Assembly (NCBI GenBank): GCA_003118195.1
Contig: BEXV01000982.1
Span: 35,488 to 85,363 of the forward strand
DNA length: 49,876 nt
Reading direction: 5' to 3'
Origin: Hemicentrotus pulcherrimus
Lineage: Eukaryota > Echinodermata > Echinoidea > Camarodonta > Strongylocentrotidae
A model generated the notes under the pieces. The model worked only from the letters and a program-made list of their open reading frames with translations. It made no database searches and was not told the DNA's origin. A program made the position numbers and the translations under genes. Positions 45,801 through 49,876 of the stretch are shown piece after piece (position 1 is the stretch's first letter; each line of letters starts with the position of its first letter).

Positions 45801-47077
45801 GCTCAGTGGTAGAGCAGTGGTCTAGTGAGGGGAAGGTCCAGGGTTCAAAACCAAGTCAATGCGCTTGTGCTCTTTGGTAATGCATTAATCCTCACTCTCA
45901 AGTCTCTCGGAGAGGACTAAAGCCGTTGGTCCCCTTGTTGCTTACTTAAAAGCATACATATGCTTTCTTAGCAGTCAGGTAAAAGAAACACAAACTATAC
46001 AACACTAATAATTTTAGAAGGGGTTCCCTTCTGAATGAAAAGACCCCCTTCCCTTAAAGAACACCAAATAAGTAAACACATTGATAATTAATTAATTAAA
46101 AATCTCTGGAATGCTGATTTTAACTATCCTCTTCTTAATTTCCATGGTTTGGTTGGAATCAGAATTATCAAGACTGTATTGAAGCAAACGGAACAAGGAT
46201 TTCAGAGAGGCTTCCGTACCAGGTACTGAGTGCAAAGACTGCGAATAAGATCCTATGGAGAGAGAAGAATGCTATCTATGTCTTCAACGTGACGGTGCTG
46301 GATCCAAAGTATAGGTATGTTTGAAATTTCCATCTGAGGCGTTGTTCACATATGATTTAGAAAAACACGTAAAGAGATAGCTCTGCAGCAAATTGTAATG
46401 TCATAAGCAGAGAACACTTGATATATCTCTATTTTCAAGCAACACACAGATACATCAATTTGGAAGACAAAAAAAGGGGGGGGGGAAGAGGAAAATGAGT
46501 AGTTACTTGTAAAGCATGGTAAAGGGTATTTAAAGGAGACAATAGAAGATAGAAGGAAAAGAATCTGATGGAATATGGGTTAGAGTAGATAAGAATAGTA
46601 GGAATGATAAGAAGAGGGAGTAGAGACCTCAGTTTAGTTAGCTGGAGTGACTTTTATCACTCCCAATTTCTCTCTATCTCTTTCTCTCCCTGTCTATCTC
46701 TCTCACCTTTCCTCTTCCTCTTTTTTCAACCTTATTTTCTCTCCCAATCTCTCTGTCTCACCCCATCTATCTTCCCCTCTCCCCTCTCCCTCACACTCTC
46801 TTACTCTTAACATGTATGTCTGCCTCCCTTGCTCTCTCTCTCATCCTTCCTCCCTCTCTCTATATATCTCAGTTACTGTGAGCTTCAGACTCAGTTTGCA
46901 GTCGAGGTATACGGCGCCCTCCCGCAGTCCGCCGTCTCTGCCATCAGGGTCATGCTCTTCACATGCGCTCTGGGATTCGCTGGTGTCGCTTTCATCTTTA
47001 TCTACTACATAGTGCAGCAGAGAGAAGCTGCAGAGGAGGACCAGCCAACTCAGAAGATTCCTCAATTTCCTCATTGA
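24817..47077 (+). CDS. CATSPERD: CatSper auxiliary subunit delta-like (CATSPERD), 21 exons, one in-frame stop
   Basis: The protein is a single-pass auxiliary subunit of the sperm flagellar Ca2+ channel CatSper, forming part of its extracellular canopy. I traced 21 GT-AG exons with consistent phases: 24817-24836, 26878-27036, 28097-28172, 29381-29563, 30638-30766, 31470-31596, 31838-31996, 32523-32600, 32945-33027, 33627-33824, 35082-35195, 35999-36088, 39284-39327, 39656-39737, 40393-40445, 40913-40969, 41981-42124, 42882-42981, 44882-44971, 46163-46314, 46873-47077. They total 2343 nt, 780 residues plus stop, close to the human delta subunit (about 800 as I recall). There is a signal peptide at residues 1-17 or so, a long ectodomain, and a TM helix near residues 739-760 with a short cytosolic tail. 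The C-terminal block (TANKI, YVFNVTVLDPKYSYCELQ, VYGALP) resembles delta more than epsilon from memory; epsilon remains the alternative. Codon 624 is TAA (42955-42957). Confidence 0.83.
25013..25690. mobile_element. Fold-back element with about 90-bp inverted arms
   Basis: About 25013-25105 (GTCTGGTATGGGTCATTCTT, then TCAGAGGAGCCAGAT) is the reverse complement, with some mismatches, of about 25586-25685. The roughly 480 bp between includes a run of TAGATC repeats (about 25190-25225). Confidence 0.7.
25601..26447 (+). repeat. Direct repeat of about 320 bp around an N gap
   Basis: 25601-25918 matches 26132-26447 nearly exactly. The first copy ends at the N run 25919-25933. Both lie in the intron between CATSPERD exons 1 and 2. 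Confidence 0.85.
26878..27036 (+). CDS. CATSPERD: CATSPERD exon 2
   Basis: 159 nt, acceptor atttcag, donor CCA|gtaagt. It encodes the rest of the signal peptide, then LLDGMSNETVSLRYLGPAPR and NCEGTAQMYL, corresponding to the CEKNIALYLG region of mammalian delta. Confidence 0.82.
27368..27472 (+). mobile_element. Same dispersed repeat, cut by a single-N join
   Basis: GCAAGGTCACTGGACAGGTG to GATCATGGGGGACCAATGG, then N at 27473. The rest of the element is missing, which places a contig end inside the repeat. Confidence 0.75.
28097..28172 (+). CDS. CATSPERD: CATSPERD exon 3
   Basis: 76 nt, acceptor tctttcag, donor CAT|gtaatt, encoding EFAYLSQNGFVTPMAPMRIP and SNLLH. Confidence 0.8.
28974..29358 (+). 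mobile_element. SINE, family 2, tRNA-like head
   Basis: Head GGCTCAGTCGGTTAAGTGTT with a B-box-like CAGTTCAAATCCAA, then the body shared with 10024-10462. It ends AATAATAACGATAAAA about 20 nt before CATSPERD exon 4. Confidence 0.78.
29381..29563 (+). CDS. CATSPERD: CATSPERD exon 4
   Basis: 183 nt, 61 codons: VDDPVVKAAVVRSESIALLI, NSSVFIYTLQTGEY, then SQYCCKHSWCE. The paired cysteines match the CC-x-C of the delta beta-propeller region. The acceptor cccattacag lies about 20 nt after the end of a SINE. A donor 7 nt earlier (TG|gtgtga) is possible but would lose the last cysteine. Confidence 0.82.
30638..30766 (+). CDS. CATSPERD: CATSPERD exon 5
   Basis: 129 nt, 43 codons, AWSDAVVAVGELDVPGGGII then KIFVLEKGEIEFRG. 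Acceptor ttcatag, donor gtaagt. Confidence 0.8.
31213..31400. mobile_element. Dispersed element with ATAATA and TTTATGTATTGCTTAATA
   Basis: Family resemblance to 26595-26680 and 33300-33345. It sits directly upstream of CATSPERD exon 6. Confidence 0.45.
31470..31596 (+). CDS. CATSPERD: CATSPERD exon 6
   Basis: 127 nt, DQELLAAFPLLPWHSVALLL then DHTQKAVFHYLHIPFK. Acceptor ttcttcag, donor AAAG|gtaaaa. Confidence 0.8.
31838..31996 (+). CDS. CATSPERD: CATSPERD exon 7
   Basis: 159 nt, GRHPEQTDSHTVSSMRANVY, then LNVIHLTNKFGEFLMWGPHE. Acceptor tttacag, donor GCAG|gtactt. Confidence 0.82.
32523..32600 (+). CDS. CATSPERD: CATSPERD exon 8
   Basis: 78 nt, GQSVFRASEEITEHLDHDEY. Acceptor ttctgtag, donor CCAG|gtaagg. 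Confidence 0.8.
32945..33027 (+). CDS. CATSPERD: CATSPERD exon 9
   Basis: 83 nt, GANGDFAFLTSEGRLFYGRS, similar to the LAVITREDNLYYG stretch of mammalian delta. Acceptor taccaag, donor GAG|gtgact. Confidence 0.82.
33627..33824 (+). CDS. CATSPERD: CATSPERD exon 10
   Basis: 198 nt, 66 codons, LHVDDLIDSNSAIIFDKQSN to LASELIYPSEVLEEQGHDLP and TCP. Acceptor aaacag, donor CCG|gtaggt. A second copy of the exon end and donor lies at about 34018-34069. Confidence 0.82.
33805..34080 (+). repeat. Duplicated 3' end and donor of CATSPERD exon 10
   Basis: CCAACTTGTCCGGTAGGTTC, with the following CAAAACTGCTTT, occurs at 33813 and again at 34019. Between them, about 33920-34010, is a relative of 33330-33415 (GAGTTTCAACACCACAC). 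Confidence 0.75.
34100..34245. mobile_element. Palindromic MITE
   Basis: GCCCTGTTTCATTGCAACTT on the left mirrors AAGTTTTATGAAACAAGGCC on the right. Same family as 18789-18935. Confidence 0.75.
34246..34394. mobile_element. Palindromic MITE in tandem with the previous one
   Basis: GCGTTTCACAAAACTTGTCA on the left mirrors AAGGCTTTGTGAAATGGGCC on the right. It is the intact form of the outer element at 1556-1835. Confidence 0.78.
35082..35195 (+). CDS. CATSPERD: CATSPERD exon 11
   Basis: 114 nt, FLLFTADFGSKLFYIDIGHS then LILRESFIPSLWQNSNIM, aligning with the FIYRMYTIDMHSQL region of delta. Acceptor tcctag, donor gtgaga. Confidence 0.83.
35667..35940 (-). mobile_element. tRNA-derived SINE, minus strand
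   Basis: On the minus strand a tRNA-like head with B box GTTCGAGTCCC (about 35886-35902) leads to a tail reading AAAGCTCTTTGG and then GCGCTATACAAG. This is the family with the TATAGCGC end. Confidence 0.7.
35999..36088 (+). CDS. CATSPERD: CATSPERD exon 12
   Basis: 90 nt, IYPSNPSIITVNTSLTTGDP then HGLQKIEV. Acceptor cttgtag, donor gtaaga. Confidence 0.82.
36455..37924. mobile_element. TIR-bounded insertion of about 1.47 kb
   Basis: The left end CAGGGTATGTGAGTTAAAAT (then GGATTCC) is the imperfect inverse of the right end GGAATATCCATTTAACTCTC (then ATATCTCTG). It sits inside the minisatellite. The interior has a GC-richer stretch and AAAAATGGCGGC at about 36651; that ATG frame stops after eight codons, while another frame stays open at 36620-36871. 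No transposase domain was recognised, so it is probably non-autonomous or decayed. Confidence 0.62.
38400..38815. mobile_element. Insertion with CCGTAT/ATACGG ends and TACC target duplication
   Basis: Ends TACC-CCGTATAGGCTGCACCCC style: TACCGTATAGGCTGCACCC on the left and GCAAATACGGTACC on the right, inserted in the minisatellite. On the minus strand about 38455-38541 looks tRNA-derived (B box GGGTTCGACTCCC) with an adjoining poly-A/T run. This may be a tRNA-like SINE inside a MITE. Confidence 0.6.
39284..39327 (+). CDS. CATSPERD: CATSPERD exon 13
   Basis: 44 nt, SASISPTGDQPDTG. It is a short exon kept because it links the phases of exons 12 and 14. It follows a 3.2 kb intron full of repeats. 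Confidence 0.72.
39366..39545 (+). mobile_element. SINE family 2, 3' fragment
   Basis: CCCACTGCACTATTTGAATA, then GGGAAACCCAGAATGGGCGG, matching 10190-10460. It lies between CATSPERD exons 13 and 14. Confidence 0.7.
39656..39737 (+). CDS. CATSPERD: CATSPERD exon 14
   Basis: 82 nt, GEYIDGLTTVTFTTAEPSLT then CLPNPSV, similar to the STLTVDIANKEISCV block of delta. Confidence 0.82.
40393..40445 (+). CDS. CATSPERD: CATSPERD exon 15
   Basis: 53 nt, HAYVSAGCPPEKTIRAR. The SAGCPPEK motif matches ISVGCDLDKKI of delta. Donor AGGAA|gtatgt. Confidence 0.82.
40913..40969 (+). CDS. CATSPERD: CATSPERD exon 16
   Basis: 57 nt, QLKRESCEYLKNYVYTFE. Donor AAAG|gtaagg. A minisatellite starts about 20 nt into the next intron. 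Confidence 0.8.
40988..41455. repeat. 12/15/18-bp minisatellite (CCTATCAGTCATTATCAT)
   Basis: Higher-order mix of CCTATCAGTCATTAT and CCTATTGGTCATTATCAT units. Unit lengths are multiples of three, so open frames arise on both strands without being genes. It starts about 20 nt after the exon 16 donor; reading on from exon 16 meets TAA at once. Confidence 0.92.
41981..42124 (+). CDS. CATSPERD: CATSPERD exon 17
   Basis: 144 nt, RNEYDPSFMEGTNGIGEDQG, then IQYDYGRHGCPDRSYFSDGY and KPHFDL. YDPxF and YxYxxxGCP are shared with delta. Acceptor tctgcag, donor gtgagt. Confidence 0.87.
42459..42620. repeat. GA-rich simple repeat
   Basis: GAGAGAGA tract with minor variants in a CATSPERD intron. Open frames here are low-complexity artefacts. 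Confidence 0.92.
42882..42981 (+). CDS. CATSPERD: CATSPERD exon 18, contains in-frame TAA
   Basis: 100 nt, YMGDEFIETMDTDYALVEIH then GAHN, a TAA at 42955-42957, then DYLMTAQQ. Frame and homology continue through the stop, where tyrosine would be expected (Y-x-Y-x-LTAQ in mammalian delta). This is a nonsense allele, a sequencing error or an edited codon; the splice sites (acceptor acatttag, donor gtaact) are intact. Confidence 0.83.
43430..43640 (-). mobile_element. SINE family 2 fragment, minus strand
   Basis: The reverse complement carries GGTCCCATTTGTAGGAG-like and GTGGTCCACCTGCACATGCC words, and a CCAGTATAATCGATTGGCAT arm, as in the body of 10024-10462. Confidence 0.6.
44140..44325 (-). 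mobile_element. SINE family 2, tRNA-like head, minus strand
   Basis: The reverse strand has B box GGTTCGAATCC (about 44263-44273), followed by GCAGGTGGATGACAGGTGCC and GTTAATGTGTCC, matching the head of 28974-29358. Confidence 0.72.
44882..44971 (+). CDS. CATSPERD: CATSPERD exon 19
   Basis: 90 nt, AGCTQRPQSWVEMLTLQNTT then WTRY, matching the C-x-x-QPQNW block of delta. Donor gtgagt. Confidence 0.86.
45716..45790 (+). repeat. Partial duplicate of the acceptor and start of CATSPERD exon 20
   Basis: CTGATTCTACCACCTTCCTC...AATCATCAAGACTGTATTGA matches 46118-46186. The copy has lost the AG at the acceptor. A family 1 SINE follows at once. Confidence 0.72.
45789..45984 (+). mobile_element. tRNA-derived SINE, family 1
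   Basis: A box TGGCTCAGTGGTAGAGC at 45799-45815 and B box GGTTCAAAACC at 45842-45852, at pol III promoter spacing, followed by the family body. It lies in the intron before CATSPERD exon 20, directly after a partial copy of that exon's start. Confidence 0.8.
46163..46314 (+). CDS. CATSPERD: CATSPERD exon 20
   Basis: 152 nt, NYQDCIEANGTRISERLPYQ, VLSAKTANKILW, then AIYVFNVTVLDPKY. It is the strongest family signature (YQVL-x-x-KTANKI and YVF-VxVxDPxYSYC). The start of this exon is partly repeated at 45716-45790. Confidence 0.88.
46665..46872 (+). repeat. Long CT-rich tract before CATSPERD last exon
   Basis: About 200 nt of TCTCTC/CCCTCTC low complexity leading into the acceptor tatctcag at 46872. 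It is an unusually long pyrimidine tract. Confidence 0.88.
46873..47077 (+). CDS. CATSPERD: CATSPERD exon 21, transmembrane helix and stop
   Basis: 205 nt. YCELQTQFAVEVYGALP, then a hydrophobic helix (VMLFTCALGFAGVAFIFIYY) and an acidic tail ending PQFPH, TGA at 47075-47077. The short tail is placed in the cytosol by family topology. A roughly 200-nt CT-rich tract precedes the acceptor. Confidence 0.88.
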
Positions 47078-47859
47078 TGGCAAACAAATCATTGCTCCAT
47101 GGCTATGAAATGGTTTTCCCCGAGTTTTCACATTTTGCTTTAAAATAGTCTTGCCTAATTATAAGTAAAGCTTTATACATGTACATGTTCTGAATCCCCC
47201 TAATCATTATGTATGAGGTTATGATTTACATTTTATAAAAGAGCCTCCAACGTCATCATTATTACTGCATGAAATCACTGATAATTTTCAAAGCAGCTGA
47301 GCGAGAATCAAAATGATTAGTACTATCATTTTTTTTTCTTCATTTTCTGACTTGTTGAAAAGCATATCATGTACATGTAACTTACTCAGTTTCAGATGAG
47401 GATAATTTTGTTGTGTGTCATACTTATTTAGATGTATATGTTTACACTGTTTTAACATCATAGCGCACTCTGTTAACGCTTTCTATTTTTAACATGGTAG
47501 GATGGTATGTTCATACTTTTTAACATTGCTAAAGGGTATGTTTACACTCTGTACCTTGTTGGACAATGTGTTCACATTATTGGTTAACATGTTCATATAT
47601 CTTTAACATTGTAAGATGGTGATTCACAATTTTTACTTGAAGGTCACTTCGTTTACATTTTCAAAACAAATTTGAATAGTATGGTCACACATTTTGATCC
47701 TTGAACGACATTGCAATCACAGCTGTATGCTCACACATTACAGGCCTCTCTGCAACTCGTTCTAACATTAAAGGAAACTATTTTCACACTGTATTAAAAT
47801 TGTAAGCTGTTCTAAAGTAGGGTTTGTAAATCTAATACCAGTAATTCATGACTATGTAC

Positions 47860-47880
47860 AATAAATCGTCCTCAAATAAA
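47860..47880 (+). terminator. Possible polyadenylation signals of CATSPERD
   Basis: AATAAA at 47860-47865 and 47875-47880, about 0.8 kb after the stop. Position is plausible, but there is no transcript evidence. Confidence 0.3.
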
Positions 47881-49827
47881 AAACAACCAACCGCTATTTC
47901 ATTTTTTTTTATAACTTGCACTTATTTCTCTCGTGTAATTTCTGCTTTTACCGAAGCCAACCCAACAATAAGTTGGACTTCCTCCTTAACACTTTGCTTT
48001 CCTCGCTTCTCTGCACAGTTGCTAGTTTGGTTCAGAACATGTCAAATAGGCACCAATTGATGGGAGGATTGCTTTGTGCAACACAGTGACTTTGCAAAAT
48101 TACACATTTCCGGTCCAGATGTGCTCCATGACAAATTTTTAACCACTGGTATATCAATCTGGCACTGGAAACAGTATGTTGAATAAGTTTGAAGCCTATT
48201 GGTATATCTATCGGGCTATCCCATGATAAATGCAATGTGATACAGGGAAATAGCTTGAGTTGCATTTAAAGAGATAAGCATAACCACTGTGTTTTCAGCT
48301 GTTTCATTTCTTGACAGTATTGATGAGAAGATATATAATTTGTTCAAAGTGTAATAGTATATCTCTGGTATCTATCTCCGGTGTATATCTCCAGTATGTG
48401 TTTATTCAGATCCTTGCCTGTATATTGCGTCTACATACTATTTGTAATGCGTTGTCATTCTTTGCTCATTTTTATGTCGGCATCAAGAATTATGGCGATT
48501 TGATCTTTAATGTAGGAAATATGACATACCTCGCTTTACAGTATTTACCACAAAAGGAGTTTTAATTGTTAGTTTCATCAAAATAATGACAAATAAAAGA
48601 TATGTTCATGTATCATTTTAAACGATTCATGTAAATATATGAATAGATTTTGATTTTGTTTGTTTGTTAGCTTGAATAATGCCTTAGTGATTTTTTAAAA
48701 AGAAAAAAAGAGAGAAATCATCATTTAAAATTAAGATCTTATAGGGAGTCAATGCAGAGTGTTAAAAAAAGACAGAGAGGTGAAGAAATTAGATTTCCTG
48801 ATTTCAAGTTTAGTTACGACCCTCGCCTACATACATACACGGGAGTAGAACACAATCTTATTCAAAACTTGACATTCAATTTTTCAAATTTCAGACTCGA
48901 ATCTGATCCTCGCCAAGCTCTTCCTGGCCATAGTTAATTAATTTAATCCATAACCAAATTTTAAACTTTTAAATTACCTTATCGCCATAAAGACCCGAGG
49001 AGCAAACATTGGAACATCTGTTTTGTATTCTTGTTTTTTTTTTAACGAAGTTAATAAGATATTTTCCCCATCATTTTCCACGTGACCTGAGATGACCTCT
49101 TTGATTTTTAATTTTGTGATACTTGTGGGAAATTTCAAGACACCAATCATATGGCAACAATATATTATTATCAATCGCACGCACGCGATACGGCAGCAGG
49201 TATCGTGTAAATATCTTCCAAGTTTTCATATCTAAATGTAAACATGGAAGAGCAGTTATCTGGTTTGGATAATACATCCATATTCTATATTTTGCATCTC
49301 ACTAGATTTGTGCCGAATTGCAATTAAACTAGTTTGGAAGTCTGTGTTTCTGTATGTACAGTGTGAGTCAATAAAAGGAGGCCTAAATTCAAGCCCTAAT
49401 ATGTCATTTCTAAACTTTAAAAAATTGCTGATATACATTGTAATGTGACAAATGATAATGTCCTTTTTAATTTGATAGGCTGCTCACCGAAATGTGATCA
49501 TGAATGACTGAGCACTTGCCATTAACAACAACAACAAACTAAAGAAAAATAAAGGAGACAAAACAAAACATCAACGATATCACCAACAATAACACCAACA
49601 ATAACACCAGCACCAGCAACAACGACAAAAGTCATGTTGAAAGTCGCCTTGGCACAAGTTTAGAAATATACAGTGTGTTCAGGAGATATTTTAATATTCG
49701 TGATTACATAATTAACCATGCATACCGTGAAAAACATCCGTTTGATTCAAGACATGGATAGAGGCAAATTAGAAATGAATCTGGAAACATTGCCGGATTT
49801 CAAATTCAAGAGAGCGTGATATTCTGT

Positions 49828-49876
49828 TAAAGCCCCACTGCACTACGTAAAGCTACTTGCGCCCTCTATGCAGCAA
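49828..49876 (-). mobile_element. Same dispersed repeat, minus strand, cut by window end
   Basis: TTAAAGCCCCACTGCACTAC is the reverse complement of the family's 3' end. Confidence 0.65.

Larger units (their letters stand above)
47078..49876. other. CATSPERD 3' UTR and downstream intergenic DNA
   Basis: No further exon was recognised. Possible polyadenylation signals AATAAA lie at 47860-47865 and 47875-47880. About 47430-47650 has a loose repeat of TTTAACAT...GGTATGTTCACA-like words. About 49525-49625 is CAA/CCA-rich low complexity. The last 49 bases begin a minus-strand copy of the dispersed repeat also seen at 14036-14225. A 61-codon open frame at 48752-48937 has no recognisable features. 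Confidence 0.5.

Noticed and set aside
48752..48937. 61-codon open frame downstream of CATSPERD
   Set aside because: No splice context, no recognised motif, and length expected by chance in AT-rich DNA.

Overview
The window is animal nuclear DNA. Split genes with GT-AG introns alternate with dense small repeats: tRNA-derived SINEs, palindromic MITE-like elements and minisatellites. The repeat texture (frequent ACATGTAC and ACCGGT words, hairpin elements starting with variants of GGGCCCGTTTCACAAA, high allelic divergence) and the gene content suggest a sea urchin, perhaps Strongylocentrotus-like. That is an inference from style, not a proven identification. Single-base N joins at 3292, 14814 and 27473 and longer N gaps at 11781-12157 and 25919-25933 mark contig ends of a draft assembly.

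Layout. (1) Positions 1-15731, plus strand: the 3' part of the gene for UDP-glucose:glycoprotein glucosyltransferase (UGGT), the ER folding sensor. Twelve exons were placed, all in phase, ending in an HTDL tail. Three of the exons occur twice (693-2869 and 3293-5421). The second set looks like the other haplotype, concatenated by the assembler. (2) Positions 15732-20311: no gene seen; probable UGGT 3' UTR and intergenic DNA with several hairpin elements. (3) Positions 20312-23031, minus strand: a complete three-exon testis-specific serine kinase (TSSK) gene of 521 codons with a long basic N-terminal extension. (4) Positions 23032-24816: a 1.8 kb divergent intergenic region. (5) Positions 24817-47077, plus strand: a complete 21-exon gene for a CatSper channel auxiliary subunit, best matching CATSPERD (delta). 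It runs from a 20-nt signal-peptide exon to a C-terminal transmembrane exon, 780 residues plus stop. All phases fit, but one in-frame TAA interrupts exon 18. (6) Positions 47078-49876: 3' UTR and intergenic DNA.

UGGT is a housekeeping ER enzyme. The kinase and the CatSper subunit are both sperm proteins in known animals, and they sit head to head with matching TGACGTGA words about 0.2 kb upstream of each start codon, so co-regulation in male germ cells is a reasonable hypothesis. No CRISPR, bacterial or viral gene was seen, and no intact tRNA or rRNA gene. The most notable items are the haplotypic duplication with only synonymous exon differences, the nonsense codon in the CatSper gene, the divergent sperm-gene pair, and repeated copies of exon edges in three introns.
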